Origin: CAVLDP01 sp963661945 | GTDB taxonomy: Bacteria > Bacillota > Clostridia > Lachnospirales > Lachnospiraceae | DNA: 64,000 nt | Assembly: GCA_963661945.1 (NCBI GenBank) | Contig: CAVLDP010000002.1 | Location: 1-64,000 of the forward strand | Direction: 5' to 3' | Shown here: piece by piece, positions 1 to 9,146 of the stretch | Layout: each line of letters starts with the position of its first letter | Numbering within the stretch: position 1 is the stretch's first letter | Notes under the pieces: model-generated | The model's database searches: none | Told to the model about the DNA's origin: nothing | Seen by the model: the letters and a program-made list of their open reading frames with translations, nothing else | Position numbers and translations under genes: made by a program

Positions 1-454
1 TAATTACGGTGTAAATAGCTTCAGGCATGATAATGTTCATGAAATAGAAAAGAAAGGAAGATCGTCCTCTTGGTAGGAATAATAATAGAAAATTAAGAAT
101 CCCATAGAGAATGTCGCTTATGAATACTAGGAGCATTGGAAGCTTGATATCGTCTCCAAAGAGTAATCTGCGAAAGAAGCCATTCAAGTAACCAATCAGC
201 ATATAAATTAGCGCAAAAATACCAAAATAAGAATCAAAAAAGAGGTCTAAAAGAAGACCACTGATAAAACCAACCAGAAGGCCATCTTTTTGTCCTCTCA
301 TAAAGCCAAAGAATGCTGTGATAATTAGCATAATATTTGGCGTAAGACCTGCTAACTGAAAATTAGAAAAGACACTTGTCTGTAAGATAAAGCAGGCAAC
401 AATTAATATTCCTATGACAAGGATTCTTTTTATAATGGGTTTAATTTCATGCAT
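1..454 (-). CDS. mreD: Rod shape-determining protein MreD (partial, C-terminus beyond the left window edge)
   Basis: MreD is the small integral membrane partner of MreC and MreB in the elongasome that directs lateral cell-wall synthesis. The visible 151 codons begin MHEIKPIIKRILVIGI and continue through several hydrophobic segments, including the family-typical stretch LAGLTPNIMLIITAFFG and then GLLVGFISGLLLDLFF. The ATG overlaps the mreC stop as TAATG, which fixes the start and implies translational coupling. It is the third gene of an mreB-mreC-mreD set. MreD is usually about 160-175 residues, so only the last few residues are missing. Identity rests on hydrophobic pattern plus position, and is fairly secure. 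Confidence 0.88.
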   Translation of the reverse strand, partial: MHEIKPIIKRILVIGILIVACFILQTSVFSNFQLAGLTPNIMLIITAFFGFMRGQKDGLLVGFISGLLLDLFFDSYFGIFALIYMLIGYLNGFFRRLLFGDDIKLPMLLVFISDILYGILNFLLLFLPRGRSSFLFYFMNIIMPEAIYTVI

Positions 455-1305
455 TATTTGCCAGTATCCTTCACTTCTAAGATCACTAATACTTCCTGCA
501 GATGCTTAAAATCAACAACAGGAGTTATGCTTCCGGACTTCGTAAGCTTGTTGGAATCGGTCTCGATGCTTGTTACATAACCAATGAGAAGTCCAGGCAT
601 ATATTTGTCGGAAATGTTACTGGTTACAACAGCATCTCCTACTGAGACTGCGTCTTCTTCATCCTCAAGATTAGATAGCTCAATCTGATTCTCATCGGTC
701 ATAAGCTCAAGCGAACCGGAGACAATGCAATTATCTGATGTAGATAGTATCATACCGGATACATTAGAAGTATCATCGATAATAGAACGAACAACGGCAT
801 AATTCTTGCCTACATCCGTAACGATTCCAACAAGACCAGAACCTGCGATAACATTCATATCCGTCTTGATGCCATCTGCACTACCCTTGTTGATTGTAAA
901 GGTGCTAAACCAGTTATTGGTACCCTTGGCAATGACGCGTGCTCCAGTAGTCTGGTAGTCATATTGCTGCTCTAGTTCGAATAATTGCTGCAATTCCGTT
1001 AATTCTGTCTGCTGCAATTCGATATTTGTGATTTGAGTTGTCAGCTCATCTACCTGCTCCTGTAGCTTCTGATTCTCAGCAATAAGCTCTTCCTTGGTCA
1101 TAGCCTCTTCGTTACTTGTGGAGATGTTATTGCCAATGTAATCAAGGCCCTTTTGCATAGGTACGAATATGTAATTAGATACGGTCTTAATTGGTCCTGC
1201 AGTAAAATCTGTTGCATAACTAAGCATCAGCATTACAATGCATAGAATGCTAAGTATTATGAACAGATAAGAACTGGGAATACCGCTTCTTTTTCTACGG
1301 TTCAT
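454..1305 (-). CDS. mreC: Rod shape-determining protein MreC
   Basis: MreC is a bitopic membrane protein that links the cytoplasmic MreB filament to the periplasmic/cell-wall synthesis enzymes. The 283-residue product has a basic N-terminus (MNRRKRSG), one transmembrane segment at about residues 12-32, a coiled coil at about 65-115 rich in Leu, Gln and Glu, and the double beta-barrel domain after that, with the family phrases ARVIAKGTNNWFSTFTINKG and GLVGIVTDVGKNYAVVRSI. The start is preceded by AGAGGG eight bases upstream. It lies 11 bases after mreB and overlaps mreD by one base. Confidence 0.95.
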   Translation of the reverse strand: MNRRKRSGIPSSYLFIILSILCIVMLMLSYATDFTAGPIKTVSNYIFVPMQKGLDYIGNNISTSNEEAMTKEELIAENQKLQEQVDELTTQITNIELQQTELTELQQLFELEQQYDYQTTGARVIAKGTNNWFSTFTINKGSADGIKTDMNVIAGSGLVGIVTDVGKNYAVVRSIIDDTSNVSGMILSTSDNCIVSGSLELMTDENQIELSNLEDEEDAVSVGDAVVTSNISDKYMPGLLIGYVTSIETDSNKLTKSGSITPVVDFKHLQEVLVILEVKDTGK

Positions 1306-1316
1306 GGGAAACCCTC

Positions 1317-2333
1317 TTAGTTAAATATTCTAGACTTCATGGCGTAGCCAAAACGTGTATAGAGAGGATCTGATAATACTTTACCAAGTCCAAGAGCAAC
1401 GGTTTCTTCACCATGCTCAGCAATGTTCATCTTAATGTTGGTATTCTCTGTAAAATATTCACCGAGACCATCAAGCTTTGAAGAACCACCTGTTAAATAG
1501 ATTCCAGAATAAACAATATCCTTGGCGAGTTCTGGTGGAACCTTCTCAAGAATCATCTTGATGGATGTACAGATAGAGGTAAGATCATCCTTCATACCTT
1601 CATATACCATATCAGAAGTCACTGTCATCTCAATTGGAAGACCGGATACAACATCTCTTCCTACGATATCCATGGTCGCGTTCTTGCCTGGTGCTGAAGA
1701 ACCAATGCTTTCCTTTAATTGCTTGGCCGTCTTAAGTCCAATGACAAGATTATATTTTCTCTTCATATATGTAACAATCGATTCATCCACTCGATTACCG
1801 CCATAAGGAAGTAATTCACTTAATACAAGTCCGCCTAGAGAAATGACAGAAATCTCTGTAGTGTCCGCACCAAAGTCTACAACCATAACTCCAGTTGGCT
1901 CATTGATATCAATTCCCATTCCAATTGCATCTGCCAGCGGCTTCTCACAGAGCATAACAGAATGTGCTTTGGTCTTAGTCTTTGTGAACATATCGTAGAA
2001 AGCTTTCTTCTCTACTTCTGTAATATCTGTAGGAACAGCTACTACAAAGTCAGCCCCTTTCATACGAGCATTCACTTGATTTATAAGTACCTCAGTCAGC
2101 ATTGCCTGCATGTTATCAAAATCAGCGATAACGCCTGTCATAATAGGGAAAGAAACCTGAATTGTCTCAGGTGCCTTCTCGTACATGGAATAAGCATCAT
2201 CACCATAGGCATACATTTGATTCTTGTTGACGATGGCAATGGTATTTTTAACATTTGTCACAGAATCTGATGACTTGCTGTAGATCTTCAGATTGCCGGT
2301 TCCCATATCAATTCCATAGGAATTATTGTTCAT
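1317..2333 (-). CDS. mreB: MreB-family actin-like cell shape protein
   Basis: Actin-like ATPase that forms membrane-associated filaments guiding cell-wall elongation. The 338-residue protein shows the bacterial actin phosphate-1 motif YGIDMGTGNLKIY (about 6-18), the phosphate-2 motif VMVVDFGADTTEISVISLGG (about 148-167) and the adenosine motif IYLTGGSSKLDGL (about 278-290). Length matches MreB/Mbl. A canonical AGGAGG site stands 7-8 bases before the ATG. It heads mreB-mreC-mreD. It could equally be called Mbl; the sequence alone does not separate the paralogues. Confidence 0.93.
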   Translation of the reverse strand: MNNNSYGIDMGTGNLKIYSKSSDSVTNVKNTIAIVNKNQMYAYGDDAYSMYEKAPETIQVSFPIMTGVIADFDNMQAMLTEVLINQVNARMKGADFVVAVPTDITEVEKKAFYDMFTKTKTKAHSVMLCEKPLADAIGMGIDINEPTGVMVVDFGADTTEISVISLGGLVLSELLPYGGNRVDESIVTYMKRKYNLVIGLKTAKQLKESIGSSAPGKNATMDIVGRDVVSGLPIEMTVTSDMVYEGMKDDLTSICTSIKMILEKVPPELAKDIVYSGIYLTGGSSKLDGLGEYFTENTNIKMNIAEHGEETVALGLGKVLSDPLYTRFGYAMKSRIFN

Positions 2334-2403
2334 TATCTATTCCTCCTAGATAAAAATAATGCTTTGAAAAGCAAGGCAAATATTTAGCCATGCTGTAGAA
2401 ATT

Positions 2404-3702
2404 CTAGCATAAGTCACTCTTCATCACAAGATTGGCCTTTGTAAGCTTCTCAAGCGAATAGAGGATTCCAAGCTTAGCATGATTCCATGTTAGACCACCT
2501 TGGAAATAGGCTGCGTATGGTGGACGAAGTGGTCCATCCGCACTCAGTTCAATGGATGAGCCCTGGATGAATGCTCCAGCTGCCATAATTACCGGATCAT
2601 CATATCCAGGCATATCCCATGGCTCTGGCAAAACAAAGGAATCTACTGGTGCTGCTGCTTGAATTCCTTCACAAAAGGCGATTAGTCCTTCTGCAGAATT
2701 AAATTCAATTGCCTGAATAATATCATGACGAGATTCTGTTGAATTAGGGATTACAGAATAACCAAGTCGTTCGTAGATGTTTGCTGCAAAAATCGCTCCC
2801 TTTAAGGCTGCGTTCACAACGCTTGGCGCCAGGAAAAATCCCTGATAGAAGTCACGCATTACAGATAGAGAGGCGCCAACCTCCTGACCAAGACCTGGCG
2901 CGGTAAGTCGAAAGGCTGCATTTTCAATACATTCTTTGGTTCCGACGATATAACCACCAATTGGGGCTAAGCCACCACCAGGATTCTTAATAAGAGAACC
3001 TACAATCATGTCTGCTCCCACTTCCAGTGGTTCCCTATCTTCTACGAATTCTCCATAACAATTATCGACCATAATTATAACATCAGGCTTAATAGAGCGA
3101 ATAAAACGAATTAATTCTTCGATTCGTGCAATAGAAAGGGTAGGTCTTGTTGCATAGCCCTTAGAACGCTGAATTTCTATAAGCTTAGTTTTATCATTGA
3201 TTGCTTCTTTAATTCCAGCATAATCAAAGCTTCCATCTGAAAGTAAATCAACCTGTCGATAAGAAATGCCATATTCCTTAAGGGAACCCTTCTGAGGACG
3301 AATTCCAATTACTTCATCCAAAGTGTCATAAGGCTTTCCAACCGGGGACAGAAGCTCATCTCCAGGACGAAGGTTTGACATAAGGGCGAGGGCAAGTGCA
3401 TGTGTTCCACAGGTAATCTGTGGGCGTACAAGAGCTGCTTCTCCCTTGAAACAGCTTGCATATACCTTCTCTAAAGTGTCTCGGCCGATATCGTCATAAC
3501 CATATCCGGTACTTCCATTCATGCATTCTGCTGATACATGATTTTCCTGCATGGCAGAAATCACCTTTAATTGGTTGAATTCCATGATTTGATCGAGTTC
3601 CTTAAAGCGAGGCTCAAGCTCGGTAAGAATCTTCTCTCCATATAGATATACCTCTTCTGATATTCCAATGGATTTATAATAGTCTATAAGTAGTTTGTTC
3701 AT
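2404..3702 (-). CDS. YnbB-like PLP-dependent enzyme (aluminium-resistance / methionine gamma-lyase-like family)
   Basis: Fold-type I pyridoxal-phosphate enzyme of the family annotated as aluminium resistance protein or YnbB, related to cystathionine and methionine gamma-lyases; the substrate is not established. The protein has the N-terminal family stretch GYGYDDIGRDTLEKVYA, the cofactor-binding region RPQITCGTHALALAL, an Asp-containing segment IMVDNCYGEFVE and the probable Schiff-base lysine in GSLIKNPGGGLAPIGGY. A GTG nine bases upstream at 3711 overlaps the miaA stop, but the ATG used here has AAGGTGA about seven bases before it and gives 432 residues starting MNKLLIDYYK. It is placed after miaA, an order common in Bacillota. 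Confidence 0.88.
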   Translation of the reverse strand: MNKLLIDYYKSIGISEEVYLYGEKILTELEPRFKELDQIMEFNQLKVISAMQENHVSAECMNGSTGYGYDDIGRDTLEKVYASCFKGEAALVRPQITCGTHALALALMSNLRPGDELLSPVGKPYDTLDEVIGIRPQKGSLKEYGISYRQVDLLSDGSFDYAGIKEAINDKTKLIEIQRSKGYATRPTLSIARIEELIRFIRSIKPDVIIMVDNCYGEFVEDREPLEVGADMIVGSLIKNPGGGLAPIGGYIVGTKECIENAAFRLTAPGLGQEVGASLSVMRDFYQGFFLAPSVVNAALKGAIFAANIYERLGYSVIPNSTESRHDIIQAIEFNSAEGLIAFCEGIQAAAPVDSFVLPEPWDMPGYDDPVIMAAGAFIQGSSIELSADGPLRPPYAAYFQGGLTWNHAKLGILYSLEKLTKANLVMKSDLC

Positions 3703-3703
3703 A

Positions 3704-4639
3704 TTATTCACCTTGTATTTCTTCTATCATATACTTTAGAATTTCATCATTCGCGTAGTGGAATTTCTCTTTATCAATCCAGATGACATCACTCTCTCGC
3801 CGAAACCAGGTTAATTGTCGCTTGGCGAAATGCCTGGTATCTCTCTTCACCAGATAGATTGCTTGATCAAGCGTAATTTCACCATCCAAATAGGACAGAA
3901 TTTCCTTGTAGCCAAGACCTTGCATGGACACATAAGACCGGTCAAGCCCCATTTCCTTAAGAGATTCTACTTCAGAGACTAATCCCTCCTCTATCATTAG
4001 ATCAACTCTTCTATCGATTCTATCGTAGAGATGACTTCTCTCATCGGTTAAGACAAAATAATGAAGATCATAAGGAGATGTTTTTTCTCGTTGCATCTCA
4101 TTATGTTCTGAAATAGGATGGCCGTGCATGCGATAATATTCTATTGCTCGGATGACTCTCTTGGTATTATTCTCATGAATTTGGTTTGCAGATACCGGAT
4201 CAACTTCACGGAGCTTATCATGAAGAGCGCTTCTGCCATGTGAAGCCAAATATTTTTCAAGCTCCATACGAATGGATGAGTCAGAATTATCCTCTGTAAA
4301 ATCAATGTCCCTTGTAATTGCCTGTATATAAAACCCTGTTCCGCCGACAAGAATTGGAATATGATTTCTGGCATAAATCTCTTCTAGAGCAGATGTTACC
4401 ATTTCCTTGAAGATTACGACATTAAATTCATCCTTTGGATCTAATAGGTCGATTAAGAAATGTGGAACACCATCCATTTCTTCCTTAGATATCTTGGCAG
4501 AGCCAATATCCATGTATTTGTAGATTTGCATGGAATCACAGGAGATGATTTCCCCATTGATGGATTTCGCAAGGGAAATAGATAGCTCCGTTTTTCCAAC
4601 TGCTGTTGGTCCAGCAAGTACAACTAAAGGTTTCTTCAC
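3704..4639 (-). CDS. miaA: tRNA dimethylallyltransferase MiaA
   Basis: Transfers a dimethylallyl group from dimethylallyl diphosphate to N6 of adenosine 37 in tRNAs that read UNN codons. At 311 residues it has the expected size. The P-loop GPTAVGKTE is at about residues 9-17, followed by ISCDSMQIYKYMDIGSAK, then VGGTGFYIQA and the C-terminal DTRHFAKRQLTWFRR that contacts the tRNA. The start is GTG, overlapping the mutL stop as GTGA, so translation is probably coupled. It continues the mutS-mutL-miaA order. Confidence 0.97.
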   Translation of the reverse strand: MKKPLVVLAGPTAVGKTELSISLAKSINGEIISCDSMQIYKYMDIGSAKISKEEMDGVPHFLIDLLDPKDEFNVVIFKEMVTSALEEIYARNHIPILVGGTGFYIQAITRDIDFTEDNSDSSIRMELEKYLASHGRSALHDKLREVDPVSANQIHENNTKRVIRAIEYYRMHGHPISEHNEMQREKTSPYDLHYFVLTDERSHLYDRIDRRVDLMIEEGLVSEVESLKEMGLDRSYVSMQGLGYKEILSYLDGEITLDQAIYLVKRDTRHFAKRQLTWFRRESDVIWIDKEKFHYANDEILKYMIEEIQGE

Positions 4640-6489
4640 GATACAATCCTCTTAAATTTCTTATCAAGTTCATCTCGTGTCATAGCAATGATGGTTGGTC
4701 TTCCGTGTGGACAATGATAGGGATTCTCAAGCCTTAGCAATTCCCTGAATAAGGCCTCAATCTCTGACAGAGATAACTTGTTATTTCCCTTTACAGCTGC
4801 CTTACATGACATGGATGCAACCTTTTCCATGATAAGCTCATGAGAATCGGTTGGCTTCAGACTCGAAAGTTCGGCAATAATACTTAAGAAGAAATCTCTG
4901 GAGTCAAGGGAAAATAGGTTTCCGGGAACTGCTTCAATTGCATATTCATTTCCACCAAATGGCTCAATTACATATCCAAGTTCTGTAAATGCTTGCATAT
5001 GCTCTGTAAGAAGTCCCTGTTCGTAAGCATTTAAGCTTATAACAATTGGAGGACTTACATATTGGGATGTCATCTCCTTATGAGCTAGACTTGCCATTGT
5101 TCTTTCGTAGAGGACCTTTTCATGGGCAGCATGCTGATCGATAATATACATCTTATCCTGGTATTCTACAATCCAATAGGTTTCAAAAACCTGGCCTATG
5201 ATTTGAAATTTGGCCATAGACTCTTCGCTTAGAAATGAAGCCTGCTCGTAGATGGTTTCCTCTTTCTTCTCATAGAATTCCTTATACTGTCTCTCATATG
5301 GGCTGTCTTTATGAATTGCTTCAATAATAGATTCCTTCATTGCAGAAAGCTTCTTGCTCTCAAAAGGTTCTGGACGGCGCGTAAAAGCAGGCTCAATCTT
5401 CTCTTGAGATTCCTGCATAGTGGTAGATGAAACTGTCGTATTATCTGATTGTGGAAAATCATCATCAACACTTACAGATACATCCTGAATATCCTCTCTG
5501 AAAAGCAGCTCATGATGAATAGCATCTCTTATTTCTCTAGTGATTTCATCAATATGATCGAAGCGAACCTCCATCTTTGTTGGATGAACATTGACATCTA
5601 CCAAGGCATCACAAAATTCAAGATTAAGTACACAAAAAGGATATTGATGCTGCATCAAAAATCCCACATAGCCTTCTTCTACTGCGCTAGAGAGATATTT
5701 GTTCTTAATGTAGCGATGATTAATATAGAAGTTCTCGTAGCTTCGATTGCCTCTATTCACCTGCGGTAGTCCGATAAATCCATCGATCTTACAGTATTCA
5801 GATTCGATGGAAATAGGCAATAGATTTGTTGCAAGCTCTCTTCCATAGATTTGATAGATAACGTCATTTAGATTGTTATTACCAGCGGTATAGAGCTTCT
5901 CCTTTCCATTTACGAGAAATCGAAAGGAAACTTCAGGATGAGATATTGCTAGATGAACAACAACCTCTTCGACAAGACTTGCCTCTGTTGCAGCGGATTT
6001 CAGAAATTTCTTTCGCGCGGGTGTGTTATAGAATAATTGCTGAACAAAGAAGGAAGTTCCGTTTGGAGCACCAATCTCCTCCATAGAGATTTCTTTTGAA
6101 CCCTCAATGATATAATGAGAACCTAAAATCTCGTCTTCTGTCTTTGTTATAAGCTCAACTCTTGAAACTGCAGCAATACTCGATAAGGCCTCACCACGGA
6201 ATCCAAGAGAACGTACCGAAAGTAAATCATCTGCAGATCTTATCTTGCTGGTACTATGCCTAAGAAAAGCAAGTGGAATCTGCTCAGATGGAATACCAGC
6301 TCCATTGTCGGTAATTCTAATTAAGCTTGTCCCACCGTCCTTTATCTCTATTGTTATAGCATTTGAACCAGCATCGAGAGCATTCTCTGTTAATTCTTTA
6401 ACAACAGAGGCTGGACGTTCTACAACTTCTCCAGCAGCGATTTTATCAATTGTTTCTTGGCTTAATAGTGCAATATCTTGTCTTACCAT
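4636..6489 (-). CDS. mutL: DNA mismatch repair protein MutL
   Basis: Mismatch repair ATPase and nicking endonuclease that acts after MutS. The N-terminal GHKL ATPase motifs are visible: ELTENALDAG (about 32-41), DNGAGI (61-66) and GFRGEALSSI (97-106). The C-terminal half carries the endonuclease metal motif DQHAAHEKVLYE at 451-462, plus SCKAAVKG and CPHGRPT near the end, as in MutL of bacteria without MutH. A variable Ser/Glu-rich linker spans about 335-420. Its ATG overlaps the end of mutS by seven bases. Confidence 0.97.
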   Translation of the reverse strand: MVRQDIALLSQETIDKIAAGEVVERPASVVKELTENALDAGSNAITIEIKDGGTSLIRITDNGAGIPSEQIPLAFLRHSTSKIRSADDLLSVRSLGFRGEALSSIAAVSRVELITKTEDEILGSHYIIEGSKEISMEEIGAPNGTSFFVQQLFYNTPARKKFLKSAATEASLVEEVVVHLAISHPEVSFRFLVNGKEKLYTAGNNNLNDVIYQIYGRELATNLLPISIESEYCKIDGFIGLPQVNRGNRSYENFYINHRYIKNKYLSSAVEEGYVGFLMQHQYPFCVLNLEFCDALVDVNVHPTKMEVRFDHIDEITREIRDAIHHELLFREDIQDVSVSVDDDFPQSDNTTVSSTTMQESQEKIEPAFTRRPEPFESKKLSAMKESIIEAIHKDSPYERQYKEFYEKKEETIYEQASFLSEESMAKFQIIGQVFETYWIVEYQDKMYIIDQHAAHEKVLYERTMASLAHKEMTSQYVSPPIVISLNAYEQGLLTEHMQAFTELGYVIEPFGGNEYAIEAVPGNLFSLDSRDFFLSIIAELSSLKPTDSHELIMEKVASMSCKAAVKGNNKLSLSEIEALFRELLRLENPYHCPHGRPTIIAMTRDELDKKFKRIVS

Positions 6490-9146
6490 CTATTTTTAAC
6501 CCTATTTTGGATTTCATTTAATTTGTTCATTGCATCGAGCGGAGTCATACTTGATATGTCCAGATTCTTGATTTCATCCAGTATATCATCATTTGGCATT
6601 GCTTCAAAAAGAGACAGCTGTCCCATATCAACTTCATCTAGAGCTTTTTGCTTTTTCCTTCTGGAACTTCCAGCGGTAATATTTCTAGCAGATGCTGCAA
6701 GATCATTCTCGGATAACTCTTCTACGATCTCCTTGGCACGATCTATCACCTCATCAGGAAGACCGGCAAGCTTTGCAACTTGAATACCATAGCTTCGATC
6801 AGCTCCTCCGGGTACAATTTTACGTAGGAAGACGATGTCATCACCATTTTCCTTAACAGCAATGCAATAATTATTGACACAAGGAATCTTGCCTTCTAAT
6901 TCTGTAAGCTCATGATAATGTGTGGCAAATAGCGTCTTGGCGCCAATTGTCTTTGTGTTGCTAATATATTCAACGACAGCCCAAGCAATGGATAGTCCGT
7001 CATAAGTAGAGGTACCACGACCAATTTCATCGAGAATTAATAGAGAATTTGCTGTAGCATTTCTTAGAATATTGGCAACTTCATTCATCTCCACCATGAA
7101 GGTACTCTGTCCAGAAGCCAAATCGTCAGACGCACCAACACGCGTGAAAATACGGTCGACAATACCAATATCTGCGCTCTTTGCTGGAACAAATGAACCA
7201 ATTTGAGCCATCAGGACGATAAGAGCTGTCTGCCTCATATAGGTTGATTTACCAGCCATATTAGGGCCCGTAATAATCGCGATTCTTTGATCCTTATTAT
7301 TAAGATAGGTATCATTTGTGATGAACATGTCGTTTGGAATCATCTTCTCTACAACAGGATGTCTACCATCTTTGATATCGAGAATGCCCTTCTCATTCAT
7401 CTTTGGTCTGCAGTAGTGATTCTTCTCAGCTACATAAGCAAGAGATGTAAATACATCGATATTTGCAATTGCTTTTGCTGATTTTTGAATTCGATCTACG
7501 CTATCAGAAAGTGTGGCAAGAATCTGATTATAGAGCTGATTCTCAAGCTGGGTGAGCCTCTCTTCTGCTCCAAGAATCTTATTCTCTAATTCCTTTAATT
7601 CAGTTGTATAAAAGCGTTCTGCATTTGTAAGTGTCTGCTTTCGGATAAAATAATCCGGCACCTTATCAAGATAGGAATTGGTGACTTCGAGATAATAACC
7701 AAAGACCTTATTATATTTGATGCGAAGACTCTTAATTCCGGTCTTCTCTCTCTCTTTTGCTTCAAGCTCTGCTAACCATGTCTTGCCCTCTGTCTTGGCG
7801 TTACGAAGCTCGTCAACCTCAGCAATATAGCCATTTCTTATAATATCGCCATCATGTACAGATATCGGAGGTTCTTCCTGGATGGACTCGAAAATAAGCT
7901 GATAGAGATCCTCTAAGGTATCAAGATCCTCCTTGATATGAAGAAACAAATTACTGTGAAATTCCTCAAGCACCATTTTGATACCAGGAAGCACCTGAAT
8001 GGAATTTCGAAAGGCAATTAAATCTCTTGGGTTTGCGGTACGATAGGTGATTCTTGTAATCAGACGCTCTAAATCATAGACAGGATTTAAGTATTCACGA
8101 AGCTCCTCGCGTGACATAAAGTTCTGGTTCAGTTCTTCAATGGCATCTAACCTGTCTTCTATCTCATTCTTCTTGACAAGAGGCTGTTCAATGTAGGATC
8201 TAAGCGTACGTGCACCCATTGCAGTCTTGGTCTTATCCAGTACCCAAAGCAGGGAACCTCTCTTATCCTTTTCACGAAGCGTCTCTGTCAGTTCAAGATT
8301 TCTTCTCGTCGAGGAATCAATTAGCATGAAGTTACCGCTAACGTATGCCTTGATATGATTCATATGACCTAGATTTGATTTCTGAGTCTCAATCAGATAC
8401 TTAAACATAGCGCCGCAAGCATTTGCACCAATCGTAAAATCTTGCAGCCCCAATCCCTGAAGGGTCTTTACGTGGAAATGATCAAGAATTACCTGTTTGG
8501 ACAGATTCAAGTCGAAGTAATAAGAATCGAGCATGGATACAGGAATATGATACCTTGTAGAGAATTCATTTAGAGAAGTACCACTCATGAAGAAGGCTTC
8601 ATTACAGATAATCTCTGATGGATGAAATTTGTGAATCTCATCAAAGAGCTTTCTCTCAGATTCTACTTCTGTTACAAAGCAGTCTCCTGTTGAGACATCT
8701 GAAATGGCAATTCCATAGATATCATCCAAAAATGAAATCGACATGAGATAGTTATTTCGAGATTCATCTAAAGCCTTTGCATCGATATTGGTACCGGGAG
8801 TGACAACACGAATCACCTCGCGCTTCACCATTCCTTTGGCCTCTTTTGGGTCTTCTACCTGTTCGCAGATGGCAACCTTATACCCTTTACTTACCAGCCT
8901 GGTTAGATAGGTATCTGCTGCATGAAATGGAACGCCACACATAGGTGCTCTCTCTTCGAGACCACAGGACTTACCTGTAAGAGTGAGCTCTAATTCCTTT
9001 GATACAATAACCGCATCATCGAAGAACATCTCATAGAAATCTCCAAGTCGATAAAATAGAATACAGCCTGGATTTTCTTCTTTTGTTTTAAGATAATGCT
9101 GCATCATAGGTGTGACTTGCTGTAATTCTTCTTCTGTCAGATTCAT
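6483..9146 (-). CDS. mutS: DNA mismatch repair protein MutS
   Basis: Recognises base mismatches and small loops and starts repair with MutL. The 887-residue protein has the mismatch-binding Phe-x-Glu region FYRLGDFYEMF, the domain-III/IV core, Walker A GPNMAGKSTYM, LLILDEIGRGTSTYDG for Walker B, and FATHYHELTEL. The reading frame is open 93 bases further upstream, but that part encodes a basic, unconserved sequence from inside the neighbouring oxidoreductase gene; the ATG chosen overlaps that gene's TGA as ATGA and begins MNLTEEELQQVTPMMQHYL, the normal MutS N-terminus. Confidence 0.96.
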   Translation of the reverse strand: MNLTEEELQQVTPMMQHYLKTKEENPGCILFYRLGDFYEMFFDDAVIVSKELELTLTGKSCGLEERAPMCGVPFHAADTYLTRLVSKGYKVAICEQVEDPKEAKGMVKREVIRVVTPGTNIDAKALDESRNNYLMSISFLDDIYGIAISDVSTGDCFVTEVESERKLFDEIHKFHPSEIICNEAFFMSGTSLNEFSTRYHIPVSMLDSYYFDLNLSKQVILDHFHVKTLQGLGLQDFTIGANACGAMFKYLIETQKSNLGHMNHIKAYVSGNFMLIDSSTRRNLELTETLREKDKRGSLLWVLDKTKTAMGARTLRSYIEQPLVKKNEIEDRLDAIEELNQNFMSREELREYLNPVYDLERLITRITYRTANPRDLIAFRNSIQVLPGIKMVLEEFHSNLFLHIKEDLDTLEDLYQLIFESIQEEPPISVHDGDIIRNGYIAEVDELRNAKTEGKTWLAELEAKEREKTGIKSLRIKYNKVFGYYLEVTNSYLDKVPDYFIRKQTLTNAERFYTTELKELENKILGAEERLTQLENQLYNQILATLSDSVDRIQKSAKAIANIDVFTSLAYVAEKNHYCRPKMNEKGILDIKDGRHPVVEKMIPNDMFITNDTYLNNKDQRIAIITGPNMAGKSTYMRQTALIVLMAQIGSFVPAKSADIGIVDRIFTRVGASDDLASGQSTFMVEMNEVANILRNATANSLLILDEIGRGTSTYDGLSIAWAVVEYISNTKTIGAKTLFATHYHELTELEGKIPCVNNYCIAVKENGDDIVFLRKIVPGGADRSYGIQVAKLAGLPDEVIDRAKEIVEELSENDLAASARNITAGSSRRKKQKALDEVDMGQLSLFEAMPNDDILDEIKNLDISSMTPLDAMNKLNEIQNRVKNRW

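Noticed and set aside
2334..2403. A terminator between the YnbB-like gene and mreB
   Set aside because: TGCTTTTCAAAGCA followed by TTATTTTT could form only a five-base stem; too weak to call.
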